NCBI RefSeq assembly: GCF_900182545.1
Contig: NZ_FXTJ01000001.1
Span: 682,001-746,000, forward strand
DNA length: 64,000 nt
From: Geodermatophilus aquaeductus
GTDB taxonomy: Bacteria; Actinomycetota; Actinomycetes; Mycobacteriales; Geodermatophilaceae
Direction: 5' to 3'
The translations under genes were made by a program, and so were the position numbers. Of this stretch, positions 33,037-41,711 are shown in pieces (position 1 is the stretch's first letter; every line of letters begins with the position of its first letter). Below the pieces are notes generated by a model, which ran no database searches, had not been told where the DNA came from, and saw only the letters and a program-made list of their open reading frames with translations.

Positions 33037-34805
33037 ACCGGCCGGCCCAGGAGCGGCGGCAGGACCTCCGGGCCGGCCTCCGCGGGCCGCTCCCCCGCCA
33101 CCGGGTGCGCCCGGACGGCGAGCACCGCGACGTCGTCCTCGGCGCCCTCACCGAGCATGCTCGCGAGCAGCCCGTCGCACAGCTCGTCCAGCGGCTGCCC
33201 GGCCGCGGCGGCCACCAGCTCGCGCAGCTGCTCGCGGCTGTCGTCGAGGGGGACGCCGCGCCGCTCGAACAGGCCGTCGGTGAACAGCAGCAGCGTGCTG
33301 TCCGGCGGGACGAGCGCCTCGCCGTCGGCGCGCGGCCCGCGCCAGCCGATGCCCAGCGGCGGGCCGACCGGCGCGGTGAGGTCCTGCACGGTGCCGTCGG
33401 CCAGCAGCAGCATCGGGTCGGGGTGACCGGCCGAGGACCAGCGCAGCCGGCGCATCCCCGCGGCCCGGTCGGCGGCGTCCTGCTCGACCCGGCACACCAG
33501 CGCGGTGGCCATCGCGGGCACGTCGAGGCCCACGAGCGCGTGGTCGACCCGGCGCAGCACACCCGCGGGCTCCTCGAGCCGGTCGAAGGCGATGCCGCGG
33601 ACCAGCGTCTTGACCTGCCCCATCGCCGCGGCGGCCTCGATGTCGTGGCCCATGACGTCGCCGATGACCAGCACCGTGTCGCCGTCGGGCTGCAGGAAGG
33701 CGTCGTACCAGTCGCCGCCGATCGCGACCCCGCGGGTCGCCGGCCGGTAGCGGACGGCGAGCTCGAGGTGGTCGGGCTGCACCGGCGGGGACAGCAGGCT
33801 GTGCTGCATCCGCTCGGCCACCTGCGCGGCGGCGCTGGCCAGCCGGGCGTTGTCCAGGGCGAGCGCGGCCCGCCGGGAGGCGATCTCGGCGGTGCGCAGC
33901 TCCAGCTGGGTGTGCGCCCCCCGCTCCGGGCCGTTGACCAGCGTGAACGCGCCGAACTGCTCCCCGCGGGCCAGCAGGGGGAACGTGGCGACGGCAGCGG
34001 GCCGCAGCGGCTCCAGCGCCTCGCGGCTCACGTCGTCGGCCACCATCGCCCGGACGTCGTCGTCGGTGACGGCGGCGATCACCACCGGCCGGCCGCTGGC
34101 CAGCGCCGTGGGCACCGGCGCGGCGGGCCGGTTGCTGCGCACCCGCAGGTCGGCGTAGCGGTGCATCGCCCCGACCATCGCGGGGTCGCTGTGCGCGCGG
34201 CCGACGTCGCGGCGGGTGCCGTCGGGGTCGACCACGCTGACCAGGCACCAGTCGGCCAGCAGCGGGACGACCAGCTCGGCGAACCGGGCGACGGCCTCGT
34301 CGACGTCGGTGGTGGCGGTCATCGCCTGGCTGATGTCGCCGAGCAGCACCAGGTGGCGGGCCGAGGCCTCGGCGCGGGCCGCCGCCACCACCACCTGCGC
34401 CGCGGCCGCCTCGCGCGCCGCGACGGCCGCCGCGCGCTCCTCCTCCGTGCGCCGGCGCTGCGTGACGTCGTCGTAGGTGACCACCAGGCCGGCGCCGGTG
34501 AGGAAGGCGTCGGCGCGGAACCACCTGCCCAGCGGGCCGAACCAGGCCTCGGTCGAGGCGGACTCCCCGGTCGCCCGCACGTGCCGGTACAGCTCCTCGA
34601 ACGGCCCGCCGACCGCCTCGGGGAACTCCTCCCAGATCCCGCGGCCCTGCAGGGCGGCCACGGTGCGGTCGAGGACCGCGGCGCCGGCGGGGTTGACGTA
34701 GCTGAACCGCCAGTCGGCGTCGAGGACGAACAGCGGCCGGTCCATCCCCTCCACGGCCTGCACGAGCAGGTCACGGGGCGGCGGAGCGGCGCCGTCCGGG
34801 GTCAT
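33033..34805 (-). CDS. PAS-GAF-PP2C (SpoIIE/RsbU) phosphatase
   Basis: A 590-residue soluble regulator: PAS (about 10-115, FVLDADWRFSYVNPAGAAVLDR), an Ala-rich coiled-coil linker (EERAAAVAAREAAAAQVVVAAARAEA region), GAF (about 155-320), then a SpoIIE-type PP2C domain (about 345-570) with IGGDWYDAF, IGDVMGHDIEAAAAMGQ, FTDGLFERRG and EDDVAVLAV. It is expected to dephosphorylate an anti-sigma antagonist. ATG 34805 is chosen because GGGGGAG lies nine bases upstream; ATG 34826 is in frame. It is divergent from a paralogous phosphatase (about 165 bp apart), so the pair may share control. Confidence 0.88.
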   Translation of the reverse strand: MTPDGAAPPPRDLLVQAVEGMDRPLFVLDADWRFSYVNPAGAAVLDRTVAALQGRGIWEEFPEAVGGPFEELYRHVRATGESASTEAWFGPLGRWFRADAFLTGAGLVVTYDDVTQRRRTEEERAAAVAAREAAAAQVVVAAARAEASARHLVLLGDISQAMTATTDVDEAVARFAELVVPLLADWCLVSVVDPDGTRRDVGRAHSDPAMVGAMHRYADLRVRSNRPAAPVPTALASGRPVVIAAVTDDDVRAMVADDVSREALEPLRPAAVATFPLLARGEQFGAFTLVNGPERGAHTQLELRTAEIASRRAALALDNARLASAAAQVAERMQHSLLSPPVQPDHLELAVRYRPATRGVAIGGDWYDAFLQPDGDTVLVIGDVMGHDIEAAAAMGQVKTLVRGIAFDRLEEPAGVLRRVDHALVGLDVPAMATALVCRVEQDAADRAAGMRRLRWSSAGHPDPMLLLADGTVQDLTAPVGPPLGIGWRGPRADGEALVPPDSTLLLFTDGLFERRGVPLDDSREQLRELVAAAAGQPLDELCDGLLASMLGEGAEDDVAVLAVRAHPVAGERPAEAGPEVLPPLLGRPV

Positions 34806-34970
34806 GGGCTCATGCTCCCCCATCACGGGGGGACTCCGGGGGCGCGGTACCGGTCCGGGTGATCACGACCCGCCGCGGGACCCGTTGGCAGGGCGGTCCG
34901 CACCCGCCACGATCAGGAGCCGACGGCGTCGGCGCTCCTCCGCCGGTCCGTGCGGCGAGGGGGTGCGGGC

Positions 34971-36623
34971 ATGGCCGATCCACTCAGGTCGCGGCCGCGC
35001 GCCGAGCCCACCGTGCCCCTCCCCCACTCCCTGCTCGACCCCCTCGCGCTCGCCACACTCGTCGACCGGCTGCCGGCCGCCGTCCTGGCCCTCGACCCGG
35101 CCGGCCGGCTCACCTGGCTCAACGCCGCCGCCGAGCGGCTGCTGGGACGCAGCGCTCCCTCGCTCGTCGGCCGGCCCCTCGACGACGCCGTCCCCGGCAG
35201 CCCCGGGCACGCGCTCGCCCAGGCCTGCACCGAGGCGGCCGGATCCGGCGAGCCGGTGACCGTCGCGGCCGGGGAGGGCGGCTGGTACGAGGTGCGGGCC
35301 GCACCGGGCCCGGAGGGCCTCGCGGTGACCGTGGCCGATGTGTCCGCCCGCCGCGCCGCGCAGGAGCAGGCCGACCGCGCCACGGCCCGGGCGACGCTGC
35401 TGGTGCGGGTCGCCGCCGAGCTGTCCGGGGCGCTGGACGGGATCGCGGCGCTGGGCCGGCTGGCGCGGCTGGTGGTCCCCGTGCTCACCGATGGCTGCGT
35501 GGTCACCGTCGTCGACCGGGAGGGCCGCGCCCGCGACGTCGGCTCCTGGCACGCCGACCCCGAGCGCCGCGACCTGCTCGCCCGCTACGCGCGGGTGCGG
35601 CTGGACCGGCTGCCGGCCACCTCCCCCGTGGCGCGGGCGCTGCGCACCGGGACACCGGTGAGCGCCGCGGCGCGGGAGGTGCTGGCGGTCATGACCGACG
35701 AGACGACGCGCGGGATGCTGCGCGACCTGCGGGCCGAGTCGGTGGTGGTCCTCCCGCTGCCGGCGGAGTCCCGCACCGTCGGCGTCCTCACGCTCTACCT
35801 CGACGCCGGGCGCGCGATGGGCGAGACCGACCTGGCCGCCGCGCGCGCCGTCGCCGTGCAGGCCGGGCGTGCGGTGGACCGGGTGGGGCGGCAGAGCCGG
35901 CAGATCCAGCTCGCCGAGGCGCTGCAGCGCAGCCTGCTCACTGAGCCCCCGGCCTTCCCCGGCCTGGAGGTCGTGGCGCGGTACGTGCCCGCCGCCGAGG
36001 CGGCACGCGTGGGCGGCGACTGGTACGACGCCTTCCCCTCCCCCGACGGCGACCCGGTCCTGGTCATCGGCGACGTCGTCGGCCACGACACGGCGGCCGC
36101 GGCGGCGATGGGACAGCTGCGCGGCCTGCTGCGGGGGGTCGCGCACAGCGGCGGCGCGGGGCCCGCCGAGGTCCTGCGCTGCCTGGACGAGGCGATGGCG
36201 ACCATGCAGGCGGACACGCTGGCCACCGCGGCCGTCGCCCGGCTGGAGGACGGCGCGCGCCGGTTGCGGTGGGCCAACGCGGGGCACCCGCCGCCGGTGC
36301 TGCTCCTGCCCGACGGGCGGGTCACCGTCCTCGACCACGGCGACCGGCTGGGCGACCTGGCGCTGGGCGTGGACGCGACGGCCGTCCGGCGGGAGGCGAC
36401 CGTGGAGCTCGCGCCCGGGACGACGGTCCTGCTGCACACCGACGGGCTGGTCGAGCGGCGCGGCAGCTCGCTGGACGCCGACTCCGAGCGGCTGCACCGC
36501 ACGCTGGCCGGGCTGGCCGGGACGCCGCTGCCGGACCTGTGCGACGAGCTGCTCGCCCGCCTGGTGGAGGGCACGCCGCAGGACGACGTCGCGCTGGTCG
36601 CCGTCACCGTCGGGGCCGGCTGA
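34971..36623 (+). CDS. PAS-GAF-PP2C (SpoIIE/RsbU) phosphatase
   Basis: A 550-residue phosphatase. A PAS domain (about 15-125, AVLALDPAGRLTWLNAAAERLLGR) is followed by GAF (about 135-300) and PP2C (about 315-545) with VGGDWYDAF, IGDVVGHDTAAAAAMGQLRGLLRG, HTDGLVERRG and QDDVALVAVTV. The GAF and PP2C parts are strikingly like those of the 870-residue protein at 13037-15649 (LAEALQRSLLTEPP, YVPAAEAARVGGDWYDAF), indicating duplication. ATG 34971 has GAGGGGG eight bases upstream; GTG 34950 would add seven residues. It lies 119 bp upstream of a HATPase gene on the same strand, so phosphatase and anti-sigma-type kinase likely form one partner-switching unit. Confidence 0.88.
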   Translation: MADPLRSRPRAEPTVPLPHSLLDPLALATLVDRLPAAVLALDPAGRLTWLNAAAERLLGRSAPSLVGRPLDDAVPGSPGHALAQACTEAAGSGEPVTVAAGEGGWYEVRAAPGPEGLAVTVADVSARRAAQEQADRATARATLLVRVAAELSGALDGIAALGRLARLVVPVLTDGCVVTVVDREGRARDVGSWHADPERRDLLARYARVRLDRLPATSPVARALRTGTPVSAAAREVLAVMTDETTRGMLRDLRAESVVVLPLPAESRTVGVLTLYLDAGRAMGETDLAAARAVAVQAGRAVDRVGRQSRQIQLAEALQRSLLTEPPAFPGLEVVARYVPAAEAARVGGDWYDAFPSPDGDPVLVIGDVVGHDTAAAAAMGQLRGLLRGVAHSGGAGPAEVLRCLDEAMATMQADTLATAAVARLEDGARRLRWANAGHPPPVLLLPDGRVTVLDHGDRLGDLALGVDATAVRREATVELAPGTTVLLHTDGLVERRGSSLDADSERLHRTLAGLAGTPLPDLCDELLARLVEGTPQDDVALVAVTVGAG

Positions 36624-36742
36624 GGGGCGAGATCCGTCTCACCCCGCGGGGCGAGGCGGGCGCGGGAAGGGTTGGCCGGCCGGCCGGCTGGGCACCGAGT
36701 CGTCGTCCGAGAAGAGCTGGACGACGACGACGGAGAGAGGTC

Positions 36743-37201
36743 ATGGGCCGACTTGCCTGGCCGCTGCGCCCGCTGCCCGACGGGCGGGGCGAGCTGTGGC
36801 GCCGGGACCTCGGGGACCTGGCCGAACTGCCGGCCGCCCGGGCGGGCCTCCGGGAGCACCTCAGTGCGATCGGCTTCCCGCGGGACCCCGACGACCCCGC
36901 GGCCGACCGGATGATCCTGGCCTTCGACGAGCTCGCGTCCAACGCACTGCGGCACGGGGTGTCCCCGGTCGTGGCCACGGTGGTGTCCGGGAGCGGCGGG
37001 TGGCTGCTCGACGTCAGCGACCGCGACCCCGACACCATGCCGGCGCCCGCCGTCGGCCGGGACCCCGCGCAGGGCGGTCTGGGCCTCTACCTGGTGGCGC
37101 GGCTGTCGGTGGCGCACGGGTGGTACGTCGACGACGGCTGCAAGCACGTGTGGGCCTGCCTGCCGACGGCGATCGAGGAGTACGCGGCCACCTCGGCCTG
37201 A
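36743..37201 (+). CDS. RsbW-like ATP-binding (HATPase_c_2) protein
   Basis: A 152-residue GHKL-fold protein. The N box is DRMILAFDELASNALRHG; the ATP-lid region reads LDVSDRDPDTMP...GGLGLYLVARLSVAHGW, followed by the final KHVWACLP. Such single-domain proteins act as serine kinases and anti-sigma factors (RsbW/SpoIIAB-like), reversed by PP2C phosphatases such as the neighbour upstream. No STAS-domain antagonist or sigma-factor gene is adjacent, so the partner is elsewhere. ATG 36743 has GGAGAGAGG immediately upstream. An 86-bp tandem repeat starts about 100 bases after the stop. Confidence 0.85.
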   Translation: MGRLAWPLRPLPDGRGELWRRDLGDLAELPAARAGLREHLSAIGFPRDPDDPAADRMILAFDELASNALRHGVSPVVATVVSGSGGWLLDVSDRDPDTMPAPAVGRDPAQGGLGLYLVARLSVAHGWYVDDGCKHVWACLPTAIEEYAATSA

Positions 37202-37302
37202 GGCCCGCGGTGTGAGTGCGCCCGGGGCGGCGGGGACGGTGGTCCCGGCGCCGCCCCGGGGCAGTCGGTGGGGGGCTCACCGGCCGGTCTGTCGGGGCCG
37301 GC

Positions 37303-37455
37303 GGCGGGCCCGGAGGGTCCCCGGCGGACGCGGCGCTGGTGCTCAGCGCCCGTCGGGGACGGCTCCTGGTTGCGCTGTCGTGGCCGGTGGCGGGCCCGGA
37401 GGGTCCCCGGCGGACGCGGCGCTGGTGCTCAGCGCCCGTCGGGGACGGCTCCTGG
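37303..37455. repeat. 86-bp tandem repeat, two units
   Basis: A 67-bp block beginning GGCGGGCCCGGAGGG (37303-37369) recurs identically at 37389-37455, 86 bp downstream; a further eight bases before each block agree with one change. It lies in the intergenic space between the HATPase gene and the convergent chemotaxis unit. The stretch has no start codon with ribosome site and no plausible protein. Function not known. Confidence 0.85.
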
Positions 37456-37462
37456 CCGCGGT

Positions 37463-37480
37463 GTCGTCCGGTAGGACGAC
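37463..37480 (-). terminator. terminator of cheB operon
   Basis: 7-bp perfect arms GTCGTCC / GGACGAC with a 4-nt loop, ending five bases beyond the last stop of the minus-strand chemotaxis unit. Confidence 0.55.
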
Positions 37481-37484
37481 GGTG

Positions 37485-37976
37485 TCACGGCACCACGAGC
37501 GAGAGGCGGCCCTTGCCGTAGCCGGGGACCTCGACGGCGAGGTCGAGCCGGTTGAAGGCGGCGAGCATGCCGGCGATGTCGCCGGGCAGGTCGTCGCCGG
37601 GGGCGTAGGACGCGTGCAGCTTCGAGTGCGGGGCACCCGGCACGTTGAACAGCGCCGAGAGGACGTTGACGACCTCGTGGAGGGCCTCGGTGAGCATCGC
37701 GGTGAGCTCGCCGTCCTCCTCGACGACGTCCTGGACGCCACCGGGGGGCAGCAGGGCCAGCGCGCCGCCGGTCCAGGCCGCCAGCGGCAGGTCCATCACG
37801 CACAGCGCGTTGACCGCCATCGTGGGGCTGACGTAGACGGCGACCGAGACGGGGTCCTTCTCGGTCGGCGTCACCGGGGCGCCCGGCGTCACCGAGACGG
37901 GCTTGCCGACGAGACCCGACAGCATGTCCTTGACGGCCTTGGTGTCGGGCAGGACGACGGTGAGTGGGGCGGTCAC
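37485..37976 (-). CDS. CheC/CheX-like protein (putative CheY phosphatase)
   Basis: A 163-residue protein, last gene of the cheB unit; its GTG overlaps the cheY stop by four bases. I do not recognise the whole sequence, but TEALHEVVNVLSALFN places Glu97-x3-Glu101-x2-Asn104 where CheC/CheX/FliY phosphatases have (D/S)-x3-E-x2-N, followed by a proline-containing loop. That family removes phosphate from CheY-P. The substitution of the first acid/serine by Glu, together with a partner CheX gene two genes upstream, makes it either a divergent phosphatase or a non-catalytic relative. The N-terminus (TVVLPDTKAVKDMLSGLVGKPVSVT) resembles CheX-type N-termini. Confidence 0.55.
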   Translation of the reverse strand: MTAPLTVVLPDTKAVKDMLSGLVGKPVSVTPGAPVTPTEKDPVSVAVYVSPTMAVNALCVMDLPLAAWTGGALALLPPGGVQDVVEEDGELTAMLTEALHEVVNVLSALFNVPGAPHSKLHASYAPGDDLPGDIAGMLAAFNRLDLAVEVPGYGKGRLSLVVP

Positions 37977-38335
37977 GCCAGCACCCCCTCGAGGTGCTCG
38001 GTGAAGGTGTCGGCGGTGAACGGCTTGGCGATGAGGAACAGCGCGCCGGCGTCGGCGGCCTTCTCCCGCATCTCCGGCGAGCCCTCGGAGGTGACGAAGC
38101 CGAAGGGCACCGACGAGCCGGAGCCGCGCAGCGCCTGCAGGCACTCCAGGCCGGTCATGTTCGGCATGTTCCAGTCCGACAGGACCAGGTCCGGGCTCTC
38201 GCTCTGCACCTTCTCGTAGGCGTCGCGGCCGTCCTCGGCCTCGACGATGTCGTGGTCGTCGTAGCCGGCCTGCCGCAGGGTGCGGATGACGATCTGCCGC
38301 ATGACGCGGCTGTCGTCGGCGACCAGGATCTTCAC
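37973..38335 (-). CDS. cheY: CheY-type response regulator
   Basis: A 120-residue stand-alone receiver domain. Asp7/Asp8 (VADDSR) bind magnesium, Asp54 (LSDWNMP) is the phospho-acceptor, Thr82 (FVTSEG) and Lys104 (AKPFTA) complete the switch site. Such CheY proteins are phosphorylated by CheA and bind the flagellar motor or another output. It overlaps both neighbours by four bases (GTGA) and lies between cheX and the CheC-like gene. It is one of two cheY genes in this unit, which resemble each other around DWNMP and KPFTAD. Confidence 0.9.
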   Translation of the reverse strand: MKILVADDSRVMRQIVIRTLRQAGYDDHDIVEAEDGRDAYEKVQSESPDLVLSDWNMPNMTGLECLQALRGSGSSVPFGFVTSEGSPEMREKAADAGALFLIAKPFTADTFTEHLEGVLA

Positions 38336-38849
38336 AGGGGCACCTCGTTCTCTCGCTCGGCGTGCGACTGCACGGAGACGGTCAGCGGCTCGCCGCGCCA
38401 CAGGACGTCGACGCGGCAGGTGTCGGCCTCGCGGCCGGGGGGTGGGGTGGTACCGGTCTCGGGCAGGCCGAGGACCGACGGGCCGGGGAGGACGGCCTTG
38501 ACGTTGCCGCCGACGACGTTGGCCAGTTCGCCCATCGCGTCGTCGACGTCCTCCTCCTCGAGCACCTCGGGAGCGTGCTCGCGGAGCAGCGCCCGGGTGA
38601 GCGCCAGCGCGGTGTCGCGGCCGCAGGTCAGCACGACGCTGCCGGTCCACGGTCCGACGATCTCGACCCAGGAGCTGAGCGTGTCGGCCGGCAGCGGCGC
38701 CGGCAGCGGGACGAGCACCTCGTCCTCGCCGACGAGCGCGAGCCACGCCTGCTCGGTGATCTCCTGGACGGTCGCCTCGTCGATCAGCTCGGCGATGGCC
38801 GGGGGACGGTCGCCCGCGCGGCGGCGCTCGCCGCTGTCGGTCGGGACGG

Positions 38850-38853
<4 letters not shown>
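38332..38853 (-). CDS. cheX: CheX-type CheY-P phosphatase
   Basis: A 173-residue protein of the CheX/CheC phosphatase superfamily. The signature D-x3-E-x2-N is exact: Asp105, Glu109, Asn112 in DDAMGELANVVGGNVKAVLPGP, with the following Gly/Pro loop also conserved. CheX acts as a dimer and dephosphorylates CheY-P, ending the motor signal. It lies between the two cheY genes and overlaps both by four bases, so all three are probably made in a fixed ratio. The first 30 residues are a polar, family-unrelated leader. Start GTG 38853. Confidence 0.85.
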
Positions 38854-39235
<382 letters not shown>

Positions 39236-39239
<4 letters not shown>

Positions 39240-40060
39240 GCCCCCTTCAGCGGGCGGTAGGCGGAGGTCCGGCCGAGGACGACGCGGCTCCAGGAGTCGT
39301 CGACGCCGAGAGTGGTCTCGGCGGCACCGAGGAACAGCCAGCCGTCGGGGCGCATGAGCTCGCGCACCCGGCGGAGGATCGCCTGCTTGGTGGGCAGGTC
39401 GAAGTAGATGAGGACGTTGCGCAGGTACACGACGTCGAACGGGCCCATCCGCGGCAGCGGGGCGGCCAGATTGCACTCGCGGGCGGTCACCATGCGGCGC
39501 AGGTTCGGCGCGACCTCCCACTCGCTGCCGGCCCGCTGGAAGTGGCGGACCAGCATCGGCGCGGGCAGGCCGCGGTTGACCTCGAGCTGGCTGAACCGGC
39601 CGGCCCGGGTGCGCTCGACCATCTCGCGGGAGATGTCGGTGGCGGTGATCGAGACCCGCGCCGAGGCGTTGGGCATCGCGTCCTCGAGCAGCATGGCGAC
39701 CGTGTAGGCCTCCTGGCCGCTGGAGCAGGCCGCCGACCAGATCTGCAGCCGCTCGGCCGGGCCGCGCGCCGACAGCAGCGCGGGCAGCACCGTCGAGGTC
39801 AGCGCGGTGAACGGGTCGCCGTCGCGGAACCACGAGGTCTCGTTCGTGGTGAGGGCCTCGACGATCGAGCGGGTGTCGTCCGGCCGCGGCCGGCTGCGCA
39901 CCGAGTCGACGAAGGAGTCGACGTCGGACATCCCCATCTTGCGGGCCAGCGGCAGCAGCCGGGCCTCGACGAGGTACTCCTTGCCCGGCGCCAGGACGAT
40001 CGCGCTCTCGCGGTGCACCAGCTGGCGCACCCAGTCGAACCGGGTGGCGGTGAGGGTCAT
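39236..40060 (-). CDS. cheR: CheR chemoreceptor methyltransferase
   Basis: A 274-residue SAM-dependent methyltransferase that methylates glutamates of chemoreceptors. The N-terminal all-helical CheR_N domain (about 1-75) precedes the Rossmann methyltransferase domain: TTNETSWFRDGDPF, LQIWSAACSSGQEAYTVAM (SAM loop), ITATDISREMVERTRAGRFS, FDVVYLRNVLIYFD and the end LFLGAAETTLG. There is no TPR extension. It overlaps cheB and cheY by four bases each. Its substrates are very probably the four receptors encoded 6-13 kb away in the same window. Confidence 0.93.
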
Positions 40061-41169
40061 CGGTGGGCTCCCGTCGCGAGGGTCAGGGGGGCGGGCTGCG
40101 GCGGGAGGGCGCGCGCGAGGTGGCGGGTGATGGCCTCGGCCACCCGGTCGAGGGGCAGGACCTCGTCGGCCAGGCCGGCGGAGGCGACGGCGCCGGGCAT
40201 GCCCCAGACCACCGAGGTGGCCTGGTCCTGGACGACGACGGTCCCGCCGGCGTCACGGATGACGCTCGCGCCGTTGCGGCCGTCGGAGCCCATGCCGGTG
40301 AGCACCACGGCGAGGACGGCGCCGTCGTAGGCGGTCACCGCGGAGCGGAACAGCGGGTCGACGGCGGGGCGGCAGAAGTTCTCCGGCGGGCCCTGCGACA
40401 GCATCGTCGTGGCGCCGCGGCCGGTGCCACGCACGGTCAGGTGGTGGTCGCCGGGGGCGAGGTGCACGGTGCCCGGCAGCAGCGGCGTGCCGTCGACGGC
40501 CTCGACGACGCGCAGGGCGCTCAGGCGGTCGAGCCGCTGGGCGAACTGGCGGGTGAAGACCGGCGGCATGTGCTGCACGAGCAGGATCGGCACCGGCAGG
40601 GTGGCCGGCAGCGCGGGCAGCACCTTGGCCAGGGCCTCGGGGCCGCCGGTCGAGGAGCCGATGACCAGCACCGCGGGGGCCTTGTGCGGAACGCTGCGCG
40701 GCGCCGGCGGGCGGGCCGCGACGGGCGCCGGGGCGGGGCGGGCGGCACCCAGGCCCACCGGGCGGCCGGTGAGCGCCTTGATCTTGGGGATGAGCTGCTC
40801 GCGCACGCTCTCCATCGACTGCGCGACGCTGCCGACGTTGGCCGGCTTGGTCACGTAGTCGTTGGCGCCGGAGGACAGCGCATCGAGGGTGGCGGAGGCG
40901 CCGCGCTCGGTCAGCGTGCTGAACATGACGATCGGCACGCGGTTGCGGCGGGCCCGGATGGCACGCACCGCCTCGATGCCGTTCATCTCCGGCATCTCGA
41001 TGTCCATCGTGACCAGGTCCGGCTTGAGCGTGTCGAGCTTGGTCAGCGCGAGCTTGCCGTTGACCGCCGTCCCGACGACCTCGATGGCGGGGTCGGAGGA
41101 CAGCACATCGGTCACGATCTTGCGGACGACGACCGAGTCGTCGACCACCAGCACCCGGATCGGGTCCAC
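40057..41169 (-). CDS. cheB: CheB protein-glutamate methylesterase
   Basis: A 370-residue response regulator/esterase. The receiver domain (1-120) has Asp10/Asp11, phospho-acceptor Asp56 (TMDIEMPEMNG) and Lys108 (VTKPA). After a Pro/Ala-rich linker (140-163), the esterase domain has catalytic Ser173 (IGSSTGGPEAL), His200 (VQHMPPVFT) and Asp in LTGMGSDGRNGA. It demethylates/deamidates receptors and adapts the response. GTG 41169 has AGGAGG four bases upstream. It is the first gene of a six-gene unit with cheR, cheY, cheX, cheY and a cheC-like gene, all overlapping by four bases. Two possible upstream promoter words were too weak to call. Confidence 0.93.
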   Translation of the reverse strand: MDPIRVLVVDDSVVVRKIVTDVLSSDPAIEVVGTAVNGKLALTKLDTLKPDLVTMDIEMPEMNGIEAVRAIRARRNRVPIVMFSTLTERGASATLDALSSGANDYVTKPANVGSVAQSMESVREQLIPKIKALTGRPVGLGAARPAPAPVAARPPAPRSVPHKAPAVLVIGSSTGGPEALAKVLPALPATLPVPILLVQHMPPVFTRQFAQRLDRLSALRVVEAVDGTPLLPGTVHLAPGDHHLTVRGTGRGATTMLSQGPPENFCRPAVDPLFRSAVTAYDGAVLAVVLTGMGSDGRNGASVIRDAGGTVVVQDQATSVVWGMPGAVASAGLADEVLPLDRVAEAITRHLARALPPQPAPLTLATGAHR

Positions 41170-41711
41170 ACGTCCTCCTGCTCCAGCGGCGGCCGGCCTG
41201 CGAGGGCCGTCGTCGGGGTCTCGGCAGCGCGGCAGGAGGTGTCAAGGTCACTCCGGGGCCTGATCCGGAACGACCCCGGGTCTCCCACCCGCCTCGCCTG
41301 TCCCAGGAGTTGTCGGCCGCCCCAGCCGTCGTGTTGACCGGGAGCGCGCAACCGTTACGGGGTGTGCGGTGACCGCGGGGGCGGCGGGGACATGTCGACC
41401 CGCGCGCGGGCGGCCGGATCAGGTCCGAACGGCGCTGACCTGCGTGGACGCGCGGTGGTCGTCGGACGGGCGGACGCCGCGGCGGCACGTCGTCCCGGCC
41501 CGTGCGCGCGGCGGTGGCCGGGTGCCGAGATGCGGCCTGTGGCCGCCCGCACCGGCGTGTCCGCGCGTGTCGGCGGCGAGAACCCGATGATCAGCGCCCG
41601 GCCGGCGCCCATCCCGAGATGATCATTGGACGTGTGCACGCCGCGGCGGCGTGTCGGCCCGTGTCCCGTGCACGCAGCCGATGATCAAACCCGGCGCGGG
41701 GCCGGCGGACC
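41170..41711. other. 542-bp intergenic region with repeated words
   Basis: No convincing gene is seen. In the left part, TGTCAA at 41240-41245 (TTGACA on the minus strand) could be a -35 box for cheB, but no matching -10 is found. In the right part, GATGATCA occurs three times (about 41585, 41619 and 41679), and two GTGCAC words at 41634-41639 and 41668-41673, the second within GTGCACGCAGC, resemble the family C hairpins at 31206 and 60584. The right part may terminate the minus-strand gene starting at 42605. Confidence 0.5.

Noticed and set aside
41240-41245. Consensus -35 box TTGACA (minus strand) upstream of cheB
   Set aside because: No acceptable -10 hexamer lies 16-19 bases downstream, so it is mentioned only in the intergenic entry.
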